Translations under genes and position numbers: made by a program
In this document: piece by piece, positions 11,338 to 20,948 of the stretch
Layout of the letters: each line of letters begins with the position of its first letter
How positions within the stretch are numbered: the first letter of the stretch is position 1
DNA from: Aurantiochytrium sp. KH105
Lineage: Eukaryota > Sar > Bigyra > Thraustochytrida > Thraustochytriidae
DNA length: 64,000 nt
NCBI GenBank assembly: GCA_003116975.1
Contig: BGKB01000165.1
Location: forward strand, 1 to 64,000
Reading direction: 5' to 3'
The notes under the pieces: generated by a model
The model's input: only the letters and a program-made list of their open reading frames with translations
What the model was told of the DNA's origin: nothing
The model's database searches: none

Positions 11338-11825
11338 ATGCAAAATAAGATACCATCAGTCACTGCCGATCACTTATTTCTTAAAATTTTTAGAATCTTG
11401 AATTGCTGCGCCTTGTAAGCAGCCTTAGTGAGTCTCGCGGCGCTGCACCCTATCTTTCACCTCATGCACCTCTTTGTCCGCAGCAGAACAACAGCACCGT
11501 GACCATTCGTGAAATGTAGAATTCATGGACCTTGCTGCCTTTGCCCGTGCGATGTCATCGTCAACGACTACGACAAAAAAAGCCGGCGAAGGACTCACAC
11601 TCACAGTCAGACCGCTTGAATGGAGCTCGCGAAGCACATCCCCGCTCGCAATCTCGCAAGCGCGTTCGAGATCCATGTTAGCACCTCTCATTGTTCATCG
11701 AATTCAACGGCTGAGCATCATCACGATGAATTGAGTACGTCCTACAAGAAAAAGACAGAGCGAGCTAGAGTCAGTCATACCTGCCGCAAGCACTCACTTG
11801 ATCGTCACTCTGTTCGTCATTTGGC
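11338..11825. other. Spacer between the two GTPase genes
   Basis: Contains the 3' end of the first GTPase gene. A minus-strand open frame of 88 codons (11425-11691) is present but has no recognisable domain. The tandem block begins again at 11826. Confidence 0.5.
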
Positions 11826-13357
11826 GTGGGGGCTACTTTACAACTTATATAGTATCACACTATCCCCAAATTAGTGAAATGTTCTTCTTCCTCATTATCT
11901 ACCCCGATATTCTTCGAAGATCTAAAAAGAAGTTCTAAAGTGCCCTACTTGCTCGGCACGTGCACGACAAGAAAAAGCATTTCTGCTCAGGAAAACCAAT
12001 TCTTCAACCAGAAGAACTGTCGGCTTCGACACGAGAGAAGACCGATCGGCAACAAGAAGACCTGCCTGCCTCGACGGGAAAGATGGCCGACGCCGCGAGC
12101 GAGAGCAGTTGGACGCGCGTGGACCGGACCGCCTTCGAGGTTCTTGCTATCGACGGAAGCGCCAGTGTTACAGACGAAGACGTCCGAGCCGCGTACGACG
12201 AGCAAGCAAGCAAGGCGACCGACGACCATCAGCGCCAGCGCCTTCGTGAGGCGTTCCAGACGATCGAGACAGAAGCTTTTCGTGCAGGCTATTGTCTCGC
12301 GCTTTCAGTTTTTGACGATCAAAGCCACGATGGATTCTTTGACAACGCACAAGTCGAGCCCCGAGCAGATCCCGTACATAGCAAAGGGATTGCTGGCATC
12401 CTCTGTGCCCCAGACGCACCGTATGCTAGACTGCTCCAGGCAGCTATGCAGGTCCAGGGCCGATTCGAGCTCGAGCTTCCGCAGATCGTCGTCTGCGGCA
12501 CTGAGAGCCAAGGAAAGTCCTCGACTCTTGAGCGCATCGCCATGCGAGACATCTTTCCACGCGACCGCAGATTCTGCACGCGGCTGCCAGTACGTCTCAT
12601 GCTACGCACGAGTCGGCATCAGAACCAGGTCACGATTCGTGTCAAGGACCTCAACACAAACGAGATTACGCGCGAGACCGAGCCGCAAATTTGTGTGACG
12701 GGAGACCAGACCGACGAACCATTTTCTTCGCAGGTCTCGGAGCTCATTCGCGAGTTCATCAGCGACGAGCATCCCGACGATAAAGGTCGTCAGGTGGTCA
12801 TCGACCGCGAAGTTCAGATCGAGATTCGAGCTCCGTCGGTGCCAACAATCGACCTTGTCGATCTGCCTGGCATAGTGGCCGCACCCGAACATGCCAGGCA
12901 GGCCACGACGCACATTACACAACGCATGCTGGCTCAAGAGCACGTTTTGGTGCTAGCTGTGGTCTCTGCGCGATCTGAAGCGCTCAACAGCAACGGCATC
13001 TGGCCTTTGCTGCACGAGGCCAACAAGCCATCGATTGTGGTACTGACTCGGGTAGATTTGGAGGGTGGCGAAGAGGATCTCCGCGCGCGGCTTGAGCGCG
13101 ACCCAGAGGTCATGCCGGATGATGTTCGGATCGACTTTGTCGTTCCTGTGGCGAACCGCGATACTCAAAAGCACATCGACATGGATAGTCTACGAGACTC
13201 GTATACTCGAGAAGAGACCGCGCTGCGGGCCGCATGCGAGATGGAAGGCATGGAGTATGATGTGACGAAGCATGGCATGCCTGGTGTTCTGCACGCCTTG
13301 AACGAGATGATTCGCGCGTACATGCGCGACGAGTGGGTGGATGCAGAGCTTCAGCGC
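11826..13357 (+). repeat. Near-identical tandem block, copy B
   Basis: Second copy of the 6953-8484 block, including 257 bp of upstream sequence. Both copies therefore probably share promoter elements. Its left edge is sharp: the sequence before 11826 does not match the sequence before 6953. Confidence 0.95.
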
Positions 13358-14248
13358 TGTAGAGAGGCCCTCAAGGTTCGCTTTAGCGACCTCTGGGATC
13401 TCGGTACCACGCCTGAAGCCATCAAGCCGGAAGCGATTGTGTCTGAGATTAGTAAGGGTCTCGATGCATTCATGGATATGCCAACATCAGAGTTGCTCAA
13501 GGACATGCAGCTCCCTGTCTGCTTCAAGTTTATATTGGATTTCCCGAGGAGCGCACCTCTCGTGCGCAGAGCATACCTTCTCAAGAATCATGAGGCTGAA
13601 GTGAAAAATCACATCGCAGCTCTCACGTACTCTGCATGGGAGAGCTTCAAGGCGCTTGTAATGCGCGACGTCATCGATGGATCTAGAATTCCGCTCAAAA
13701 TTGGGCGTTTCTCCTCCATCAGAGAGCATATCGGAACGACCTTGGAAGACAGTTTTCGCGCGGCGAGTGACTCAATCATCGAGGAAGAATTTCTCCGTGT
13801 AATTTTGCAGCTGAAGGATGCTCTCACAACCAGAAGCGATGAACTTGATACTGACGTGATTTGGGCGGATATTTACGAGTCTGTGATCATGAATATCATT
13901 TGCAGGTTCTCAACAGAGACTCTGACTGAAAGACTCTTCGCCACCATCGACCTTGAGCTCAGGGAGGAATACGGCGTCGCCGTGGGGCGTGTGAAAATCG
14001 AGGAGCAAATCGATGCCATTTACCGCACCGTGCAAGTGCTTCAAGAGCTGCGTGGCCTCGACGATATCCCCGACGATTTTCAAGGTGCGAAAGGTCTCAT
14101 TAAGGGTGGTGTCACCGATGAATTATTGGCATTACTTGAGGCTGGGATTATTCATACGAGTTTCCTCTTTGGCACCATCGAGACTGTCTTGCAAGAGACA
14201 GGTGTTGAATTTACTGCCTACCTACTTGGGGATGATGGCACTTGGTAG
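12083..14248 (+). CDS. Dynamin-like GTPase, short copy without DUF4116 repeats
   Basis: A 721-residue tandem duplicate of the gene at 7210. The first roughly 424 residues, including the degenerate J-like segment and the GTPase motifs (P-loop GTESQGKSS, DLPG, TRVD), differ by only two residues. The stalk-like region then diverges strongly apart from one island (TTPEAIKPEAIVSEI). The protein ends with GDDGTW at about the place where the long copy goes on to its repeat array. No frameshift is seen; the stop looks natural and the divergent half keeps an open frame, so it is probably functional. It could act as a partner or regulator of the long form, since dynamin-family proteins oligomerise through stalk regions; that is inference. 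The MIF-like gene at 14814 follows. Confidence 0.85.
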   Translation: MADAASESSWTRVDRTAFEVLAIDGSASVTDEDVRAAYDEQASKATDDHQRQRLREAFQTIETEAFRAGYCLALSVFDDQSHDGFFDNAQVEPRADPVHSKGIAGILCAPDAPYARLLQAAMQVQGRFELELPQIVVCGTESQGKSSTLERIAMRDIFPRDRRFCTRLPVRLMLRTSRHQNQVTIRVKDLNTNEITRETEPQICVTGDQTDEPFSSQVSELIREFISDEHPDDKGRQVVIDREVQIEIRAPSVPTIDLVDLPGIVAAPEHARQATTHITQRMLAQEHVLVLAVVSARSEALNSNGIWPLLHEANKPSIVVLTRVDLEGGEEDLRARLERDPEVMPDDVRIDFVVPVANRDTQKHIDMDSLRDSYTREETALRAACEMEGMEYDVTKHGMPGVLHALNEMIRAYMRDEWVDAELQRCREALKVRFSDLWDLGTTPEAIKPEAIVSEISKGLDAFMDMPTSELLKDMQLPVCFKFILDFPRSAPLVRRAYLLKNHEAEVKNHIAALTYSAWESFKALVMRDVIDGSRIPLKIGRFSSIREHIGTTLEDSFRAASDSIIEEEFLRVILQLKDALTTRSDELDTDVIWADIYESVIMNIICRFSTETLTERLFATIDLELREEYGVAVGRVKIEEQIDAIYRTVQVLQELRGLDDIPDDFQGAKGLIKGGVTDELLALLEAGIIHTSFLFGTIETVLQETGVEFTAYLLGDDGTW

Positions 14249-14813
14249 ACCGCACGAACACATGTAAATTCCTTCATCTAGCTAGGGCTCTGTCGACTCA
14301 TCAACATGTTTGCTTCGCGCAAAAGTCCACACATTTCAACTCGAGAGATTCACGTATCAAAACCGAAAAAGTCAATATGTTCTCCTTCACCGATCGCTCC
14401 CGTGCCCCTTTTTCCGTCCTCAATTCTTCATTTCTCAACGATGTCGCCTCCCCTCGTTACTGACGCCATGATTGAATTAGATCCCGCGCAGAGAGCGAGA
14501 CGTGCTTTCAAAGCTCTGCAAGTTTAGCCTGTGCACGCGCGAGTTGACTCTTCAAAGTTCTCCTCAAGCTCGGGTGAAGCGTCCGTGTTCCCGAAACAAG
14601 ACTCCAAAAGAAAGCGGCGCCAGTGTGAGAGCGAGCAAACCTGCTATCCTCTCGTCAGCCAAACCGCGATCTTTTTCCTGCGAACGCTGGCACGCTCGTA
14701 CGAGCACACGCGTGGGCTCTCGCTTCCGCACGCACGCACAAGTTCTCGCCCTCGCACACGCACACGCGCACACGCACACGCACGCTCGCGCAAGCAAGCA
14801 AGCAACTTCAAGG
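14249..14813. other. Intergenic spacer and repeat-rich leader of the second tautomerase
   Basis: No gene seen. The last 100 bp contain a CACACGCG/CACGCA tract (about 14740-14785) and then a GCAAGCAAGC run ending just before the start codon at 14814. Confidence 0.5.
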
Positions 14814-15176
14814 ATGCCTTACATCAAGGTGACGTGCAGCGTGGAGCTGGACAAGGCGACCAAGACGGAGGTTGCCATGGCCGTCACCAAGGCTACCTCC
14901 GAGGGCTTTGGTAAGCCCACCTCGGCCGTCATGGTCAGCGTTGACACCTCAGAGTGCCTCATGTTTGCGGAGTCCATGGATCCCTGCGCCGTCGTCAATG
15001 TCCAGGGTATCGGCGGCGAGCTTTCTCAGGTCCTCAAGCTTCTCTCGGCCGCCGTGCACGAGCACACCAAGATTCCTGAAAACCGCATCTTTGTTAATAT
15101 GGTTAGTTTTGAGGCCACCTTTTGGGGTAGAGGACAGCTCACCATTGCAGAGCATCGTGCAGCTGCGGCGCCGTAA
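14814..15176 (+). CDS. MIF: MIF-like tautomerase, copy B
   Basis: A 120-residue MIF/D-dopachrome tautomerase family protein. Pro2 (the catalytic base after Met removal) and K34 are present, with MDPCAVVNVQGIGG and the RIFVNMVSFE strand in the usual places. As in the first tautomerase, the animal CxxC is absent. The frame runs upstream to 14502, but only this ATG gives the Met-Pro start. The leader directly before it has a GCAAGCAAGC run. It is clearly homologous to the protein at 6334 but well diverged, so the two are not part of the recent block duplication. They bracket the GTPase pair, all on the plus strand. Confidence 0.9.
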   Translation: MPYIKVTCSVELDKATKTEVAMAVTKATSEGFGKPTSAVMVSVDTSECLMFAESMDPCAVVNVQGIGGELSQVLKLLSAAVHEHTKIPENRIFVNMVSFEATFWGRGQLTIAEHRAAAAP

Positions 15177-15760
15177 GAAGTCCCCAATCATTGCAAAGCA
15201 ATCTCAGTTTCTATTCTTTCACAGTTGAGTTCTGCGCGACCGTCCCATCCCGTGTTTTCCAGCAGCGATCGGCTCGAAAATGTAGCACAACCGTCTTGTA
15301 CTCTCGGGACAATCGCGTTTCGTTTTCATCGTCAGAGCTCCAGATCCGTGTATTTATCGCTCAAACGATGAATGTCTACATTTCAGTCTTGCGAGTCAGT
15401 GAGCTGCACGTAGCATGAGAACCCAAGCTTCCTTGCCGACCTTGCAGTCAGCTTCTCTCTCGCATCTCTCGCTGGTGCGCAGAGGTCTTTTTCTTGATTT
15501 GCATAGTACAGAGAACCGGCTGGGCTCCCTCTCATGCGTTAGACGTGTACGTCAGACTTGCCCGTTCAAGCACCCGCATCGCTCTCGCGTATGCCCTTGC
15601 TCTTCTCGAGGATTTCCCAACGCACTCGCCGGTCGGCATCGGAATGCCCTCTCCAGCTGGCTGAATGATCCGGCGACCACCGAGCTATCTCTCTCTCTGC
15701 TCAGAACATGAAGCAGAGAGCACACTCCGAATCGGAGGACCACAGAACCCCAACAAGCTC
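15177..15760. other. Intergenic spacer, no gene seen
   Basis: Holds the 3' end of the tautomerase gene and the leader of the HscB-like gene. No repeat or RNA gene recognised. Confidence 0.5.
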
Positions 15761-16573
15761 ATGATGTTGCGCGCAAGCTGGACGGTGGCACGGCGCGCCG
15801 CGACGGCGGCGGTGGCGAGCCCCAGCCCGCTGGGCGGGTCCGCGCCGCGCGCAGGCGCTCTCGTCGCCGCGACGCGCTCCGCGCCGGCAGCAGCAGCAGC
15901 AGCGACCCTGGGCGGTCATGGCGGCGCTGCGCTTCGGGCAAACTTCGCGACGACTTCAGCGTCGACCGCCGAGGAGAAGAAGAAGCCGTGCTGGAACTGC
16001 AGCGCAGCGGTAGGCTCTGCGGAGCTGTTCTGCGACAAGTGTGAGCACCTGCTCGCCCCTGACGAGGAGGCGAGTCACTTTGAGGTTCTCGGACTCGAGG
16101 AGTCCTTTGACGTCGACATCAAAAAGCTGGAAAGGGACTTTTGGTCGCTGCAAAAGAAACTCCATCCGGACCGCTTTGGGTACAGACACGAGACAGAGCA
16201 AGACTTCTCGGCAGAGCACTCGTCGCGAGTCAATGATGCCTACAAGGTGCTGAAAAGCCCCATTGATCGGGCAATTTACATGCTCGAGAAGCGCGGTGTC
16301 ACTGCACTAAGCGAGGGCGGGTCATCCGATGTAGACCCGGCAGTCCTCATGAGCGTCATGGAGACACGCGAGGAGCTTGCAGATGCCGAGACAAGCGAAG
16401 AACTCTCACGTCTCGAAACCGTCGCGCGCAATGATGAGGATCGCCTTATTGCTCAAATTTCCGACGCCTTTGCGCGCGATGACCTCGAAACAGCAACACG
16501 TGCCGCCATCGAGCTGCGATATGCGACCAAGCTGCGTGAAGAGGTGGAGGCGAAGAGAGTTTCTCAAATGTGA
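15761..16573 (+). CDS. HSCB: Mitochondrial Fe-S co-chaperone HscB/Jac1
   Basis: A 270-residue J-type co-chaperone for Fe-S cluster transfer. It delivers the scaffold ISCU to mitochondrial Hsp70 and stimulates its ATPase. The first 60-70 residues are Ala/Arg/Ser-rich with no acidic residues, a good mitochondrial presequence. A zinc-binding tetracysteine follows (C77-x2-C80, C91-x2-C94), as in animal and plant HscB. The J-domain begins SHFEVLGL and has the catalytic HPD at 135-137 (LHPDRFG), then the SSRVNDAYKVLKSPIDRAIYML segment in shortened HscB style. The C-terminal helical domain (SVMETREELADAETSEEL onward) is the ISCU-binding part. Two Met codons are adjacent at 15761 and 15764; either could start. 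Its chaperone partner mtHsp70 is the next gene, convergent, 616 bp away. Confidence 0.93.
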   Translation: MMLRASWTVARRAATAAVASPSPLGGSAPRAGALVAATRSAPAAAAAATLGGHGGAALRANFATTSASTAEEKKKPCWNCSAAVGSAELFCDKCEHLLAPDEEASHFEVLGLEESFDVDIKKLERDFWSLQKKLHPDRFGYRHETEQDFSAEHSSRVNDAYKVLKSPIDRAIYMLEKRGVTALSEGGSSDVDPAVLMSVMETREELADAETSEELSRLETVARNDEDRLIAQISDAFARDDLETATRAAIELRYATKLREEVEAKRVSQM

Positions 16574-17189
16574 GGCAATTGTCATGAATCTTGGAGACAA
16601 AAGTTTTTCTCTTTTCCGGACTTACGAATTGATTTTTTGTTTACTACTCAGGCTTCTAAACTTTGACGGCGTGATTGACGCACAACATTCATCCAGGCTC
16701 TATGCCCATCGAGAGATGGGGCCAAAGAGAGATTCGCAAATCGCCATAAATTTGGGAGAGACATAGTTTTTCACTTTTCCGGACGTACAAATTGATTTTT
16801 TGGTGACTATCTTTGTTTACAGCTCTCACATCAGGCTCTTGAAGTTTGAATGGCTGATAGTATGATCGACGAGCAACATTCATTTGGACAACATGCTCAT
16901 CTCATGCTGATGCAGTTTCTGGAAAGAGAAAAGCTATAACTTTTTCCTCTCACGCCCACTGCACGTTGCTCAAGCTCACGGTCCGAGTATGAGCCGCGTT
17001 CTGACAAAGTTTCCTTTTCGAAGTCTGTCTTTGCCAAGTCGGTGAATCAAAATTTGCATGGTTGAAGAATGCTGCCTGGCTCGCGCGACAAAGAGCGGTA
17101 CGAAACAAGTGAGTTTGGCAAGAACAAAAGCAAATAGAATCGGGACGGATACGGGTTTCGACTATCTCGAAAAAAAATAAGGCTGCTAT
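16574..17189. repeat. Convergent intergenic space with diverged tandem duplication
   Basis: Two related segments (about 16588-16700 and 16748-16890) share, in the same order, a TTTCTCTTTTCCGGAC-like core, an AATTGATTTTTTG stretch, a CAGGCT motif and a CAACATTCAT motif. They lie in the 3' flanks of both convergent genes and have no coding potential. Confidence 0.7.
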
Positions 17190-19271
17190 TTACTTCTTCT
17201 TGTCATCATCCTTCTTCTCCTCGTACTCGGCGTCCTTGACGTTCTCCTTGGACTGGTCCTGCTGGGCGTCCTGGGACTGGCCAGCGCCGCCCTGGCCGTA
17301 GATGGCCGAGCCGATCTTCATGGAAGCCTGCTGAAGAGTGTCCTTCTTGGCGCGAAGGTCATCGAGAACCTTGGGGTCAGCCTCGAGAGCGGCGCGCATC
17401 TCCTTGATGGCGGTCTCGACGGCCTGCTTGTCCTCGGCGGAGAGCTTGTCGCCGTGCTCGGAGAGGGTCTTCTCGGTCGAGTAGCAGAGAGCATCGGCAT
17501 CGTTGGTGATGTCAATGGTCTCCTTGCGCTCCTTATCGGCGGAGGCGTTGGCCTCGGCGTCCTTGACCATCTGCTCGATCTCGTCGTCGGAAAGACCGCC
17601 CGAGCTCTGGATGGTGATCTGCTGCTCCTTGCCGGTGGCCTTGTCCTTGGCCGAGACGTTGCAGATGCCGTTGGCGTCGATGTCGAAGGTGACCTCGATC
17701 TGGGGGATGCCGCGGGGAGCGGGGGGGATGCCGACGAGCTCGAAGTTTCCGAGGAGCTTGTTGTCGACGGCCATCTCGCGCTCGCCCTGGAGGACCTTGA
17801 TGCTGACCTGCGACTGGTTGTCGGCGGCGGTAGAGAAGACCTGCGACTTCTTGGTGGGGATGGTGGTGTTGCGGTTGATGAGACGGGTAAACACGCCGCC
17901 GAGGGTCTCAATACCGAGCGAGAGCGGGGTCACATCGAGAAGGAGAATGTCCTTGACGTCACCGCGCAGGACACCACCCTGGATGGCGGCGCCGAGAGCG
18001 ACGACCTCATCGGGGTTGACGTTCTTGGAGGGCTTCTTGGAGAAGACAGTCTCGACAGTGTCCTGGACCTTGGGCATGCGAGTCATGCCACCAACAAGGA
18101 TGACCTCGTCGATCTCGCTGGTGGACACGCCGGCATCGCTCATGGCCTTCTTGCAGGGGCTGACGGTGCGCTCGACGAGCTTGGAGACGAGGTTCTCGAA
18201 CTGGGAACGGGTGATCTTGACGTTCAAGTGCTTGGGGCCCGAGGCGTCGGCCGTGATAAAGGGCAGGTTGACGTCGGTCTGCTTAAGGGCATCGAGCTCG
18301 CGCTTGGCCTTCTCGGCGGCCTCGCGGAGGCGCTGGGTCGCGAGGCTGTCGGAGCTGAGGTCAATGCCGGTGTCCTTCTTGAAGGCGTCGCTAATGTGCT
18401 GCATGAGGGCCTCGTCGAAGTCCTCGCCACCGAGAACAGTGTCACCGTTGGTGGCCTTGACCTCAAAGACACCGCCGGAGATCTCGAGGATGGAGACATC
18501 AAAGGTACCGCCACCGAGATCGTAGACGGCGATGAGGGCGTCATCGGACTTGTCGCAGCCGTAGGCAAGGGCGGCGGCGGTGGGCTCGTTGATGATGCGC
18601 AGGACGTCGAGGCCGGCGATCTTGCCAGCGTCCTTGGTGGCCTGGCGCTGCGAATCGTTAAAGTAGGCGGGCACGGTGATGACGGCCTGCTTGGGGGGGC
18701 TGCCGAGGAAGGCCTGGGCGGTCTCCTTCATCTTGTTGAGGACCTTGCTGCCAATCTGGGAGGGAGAGTACTCCTTGCCGGAGCTGCCGGCAACCCAGGC
18801 GTCGCCGTTCTTGGCCTTGACGATCTTGTAGGGGACCATGTCGATGACCTTCTGGACCTCGGGGCCATCGAACGACTGGCCGATGAGACGCTTGGTGGCG
18901 TAAAAGGTGTTCTCCGGGTTGGTGACGGCCTGGCGCTTGGCGGGCATGCCGACGAGCTCCTCGCCGTCCTCAAGGATGGCCACGATGGAGGGCGTGGTGC
19001 GGGCACCCTCGGAGTTCTCGAGCACGCGGGCGTTCTTGCCGTCCATAGTGGCGACGCACGAGTTGGTCGTACCGAGATCGATACCGATCACGTCGCCGGT
19101 CACCTTGCCGGCGAACCCGCGCTGGGGGGCCATCTGCCACGCGCCGGGCTGCATGGCCAGCGTCTGCGCGGCGCCGGCGTCGCGCTTGCCCAGCGAGCGG
19201 GCGCCCATGTGCAGTCCGCGGGCGCCGCCGGCGCTGCGCGCGGCGCGCCGGGCGAGCATGTTTCCCAGCAT
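17190..19271 (-). CDS. HSPA9: Mitochondrial Hsp70 (mortalin/Ssc1 type)
   Basis: A 693-residue Hsp70. The start (19271) is the Met that begins an Arg/Ala/Gly-rich presequence of about 52 residues ending in QRGFAG; upstream codons in this frame are low-complexity leader. The nucleotide-binding domain has [11 protein letters not shown] near residue 64, [11 protein letters not shown] and the [10 protein letters not shown] segment. The substrate-binding domain and helical lid follow, ending in a Gly/Gln-rich stretch and an acidic/Lys tail without the cytosolic EEVD. NSCVA and [15 protein letters not shown] are typical of the DnaK/mitochondrial branch. It drives protein import, folding and, with HscB, Fe-S transfer. 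HscB is the convergent neighbour. A 50-bp perfect inverted repeat lies about 300 bp upstream of the start. Confidence 0.97.
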   Translation of the reverse strand: MLGNMLARRAARSAGGARGLHMGARSLGKRDAGAAQTLAMQPGAWQMAPQRGFAGKVTGDVIGIDLGTTNSCVATMDGKNARVLENSEGARTTPSIVAILEDGEELVGMPAKRQAVTNPENTFYATKRLIGQSFDGPEVQKVIDMVPYKIVKAKNGDAWVAGSSGKEYSPSQIGSKVLNKMKETAQAFLGSPPKQAVITVPAYFNDSQRQATKDAGKIAGLDVLRIINEPTAAALAYGCDKSDDALIAVYDLGGGTFDVSILEISGGVFEVKATNGDTVLGGEDFDEALMQHISDAFKKDTGIDLSSDSLATQRLREAAEKAKRELDALKQTDVNLPFITADASGPKHLNVKITRSQFENLVSKLVERTVSPCKKAMSDAGVSTSEIDEVILVGGMTRMPKVQDTVETVFSKKPSKNVNPDEVVALGAAIQGGVLRGDVKDILLLDVTPLSLGIETLGGVFTRLINRNTTIPTKKSQVFSTAADNQSQVSIKVLQGEREMAVDNKLLGNFELVGIPPAPRGIPQIEVTFDIDANGICNVSAKDKATGKEQQITIQSSGGLSDDEIEQMVKDAEANASADKERKETIDITNDADALCYSTEKTLSEHGDKLSAEDKQAVETAIKEMRAALEADPKVLDDLRAKKDTLQQASMKIGSAIYGQGGAGQSQDAQQDQSKENVKDAEYEEKKDDDKKK

Positions 19272-19408
19272 CTCTCTACCTCGCTCTCTGCCTCGCTCGC
19301 GCGGGTCCTGTCTCGCTCGCTCGCGCGCGTCCTCTCGCTCGCGTCCTCTCGCTCGGCGACGCAGGCACGCTCGCTCCGTTCGGGGTCTACGCGCCGCCGC
19401 CGCGCCGC

Positions 19409-19460
19409 CGCACTTGCGCGCGCATTCTCCACTTGCGCGCGCATTCCCCACTTGCGCCGC
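19409..19460 (-). repeat. 19-bp tandem repeat in the mtHsp70 leader
   Basis: Two near-identical copies and a partial third of a unit beginning CACTTGCGCGCGCATT (plus-strand reading), 140-190 bp upstream of the mtHsp70 start codon. Confidence 0.7.
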
Positions 19461-19569
19461 CGCTATAGCCCACTTCGCCGCCGCCTCCGAGCCGCCCCGC
19501 CAAGTCCACAATCCCCGCCGCTGCTTCACAGGGAAACACGATTCAAAAAAATTCAAAAAAATCCAAAAA

Positions 19570-19702
19570 CTCGCCTCGCCTCGCCTCGCCGCCGCTCCCC
19601 TCCTCCCTTCCGGCCCAGCCCTCCGCGCGCGCCCTCCCCGCCGCGGCGCAGCGCTGGGCCGGAAGGGAGGAGGGGAGCGGCGGCGAGGCGAGGCGAGGCG
19701 AG
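19570..19702. repeat. Perfect 50-bp inverted repeat, 33-base spacer
   Basis: 19570-19619 is the exact reverse complement of 19653-19702. The arms combine a GGCGA/TCGCC repeat with a non-repetitive GGGCCGGAAGGGAGG core, so the match is not just simple sequence. It lies 299 bp upstream of the mtHsp70 start, in promoter position. Confidence 0.95.
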
Positions 19703-20948
19703 GCGGGGCGGGGCGGGGCGAGGCCGCCCCTGCGAGGCGCAGCAGAAGCTTCGAGAAGAACCGCGGCTCGGGCGCCTGGTGGAACGCGCAGGAACGGCGC
19801 CGGCAATGGCTGGCTGCGAGAGCGCCGCGACCCGGGGGTTGACGGCATGTGAATTAACACGCGGCCGGCAGAGGCGGGAATTTCGGTCCCGGGAGAGACA
19901 CCGACTGCACGGGCCCGCGCACCGGGGTTTCGCGAATTCTCTGGGCAGAGCGAGCAAGCAATGCGTGCATGAAATCCACCCTCACGCAGCCTGCGGAGGT
20001 AGACAGGGACCGCGAGGACGTGCAGCAGCAGCTGCAGAGAGATGTTGCTTTTTCGAGAAGCCGCGCTGCGTGGGTCTTCGCATGCGTGGCGGATGTCCGG
20101 TCCCAGGGCGGCTCAGCGCGTGCGAGTATCGTGGCTGGCCAGGGAAGGAGGGAATGGAGGGTGATCACACGCAGGCAGGCAGGCTTGCGGGTTGCCAGCG
20201 CCGAAAAGTGATGCCAGAATCCAAGAAAAGAAAAGAAGAGGAATGAAGGAAGGAGTGAAGGGAATGAAAGAATGAAGGGAAGAAAGAAAAGGCCGCCACT
20301 TTCGCCGTGGCTGGCAGCTGGCTGCAGCGACGAGAGAAGACGAGAGGAGACGAGACGAGACGAGAGGAGACGAGAGGTCTTCTGGCTAGCGAGCGTGGGA
20401 ACAGTGCAAATAATTCAGATTGCGCCGACAGTGGTGACCGGCACCAGCTAGCTCATGATCAGGGCGTTTTCTTTTTCCGGAAAAAAGTCGCTCCTGCTCG
20501 TGCTCCTGCTGCTGTTTTCTCGTGTTCGTGCTCGTGCTCGCGCTCGTGCTGCTCGTGTGAGGCTCGGCCTGGTTTCTTGCGCGAGTCAGTCAGTCATTTG
20601 GGACGCCGCCTTTCCTCTTTGGGCGCTGCCCTCCATCGTCATGGAATAAAAAAGACTACTTGCACACACGCATGCACACACCTCGTTCTCAATGGGAGTA
20701 GAGGGGTCCGCGAACGTCGTAGCGCGGGATCAAAAGAAAGGGATCATCGAGCGCGCGGCGCGAGCAGACAAAGCCGCGACGGCGGGAACGATCGGGGCCG
20801 CTCGCTGCGCGCAGGGAGAGAGAGAAAGAGTGAGCAAGGCCGCACCGCATCGCACCGCATCGCACCGCATCGCACCGCATCGCACCGCATCGCCCGCGCG
20901 GGGGCTTGACCTCGTGGCCTCGCGCGGGAGGACCGAGGACACAGCAAC
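19703..20948. other. Intergenic region with GAGAC and CGCACCGCAT repeats
   Basis: No credible gene. Holds GAGACGAGAC-type repeats at about 20330-20380 and five tandem copies of the 10-mer CGCACCGCAT at about 20842-20892, just before the next start codon. The shared region should contain divergent promoters for mtHsp70 and the gene at 20949. Confidence 0.5.

Noticed and set aside
11425-11691. 88-codon minus-strand frame between the GTPase genes
   Set aside because: Some ordered-looking sequence, but no start context, domain or paralogue; cannot be supported as a gene, though a decayed fragment is possible.
12083-14248. Short GTPase copy as a pseudogene
   Set aside because: No frameshift or internal stop; the divergent C-terminal half stays open and ends naturally, so loss of the repeat array looks like an alternative form rather than decay.
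17454-20246. 930-codon open frame antisense to mtHsp70
   Set aside because: It mirrors the GC-rich codon pattern of the real Hsp70 gene, has runs of Gly/Leu/Asp/Val, and no domain; the Hsp70 identity of the other strand is unmistakable.
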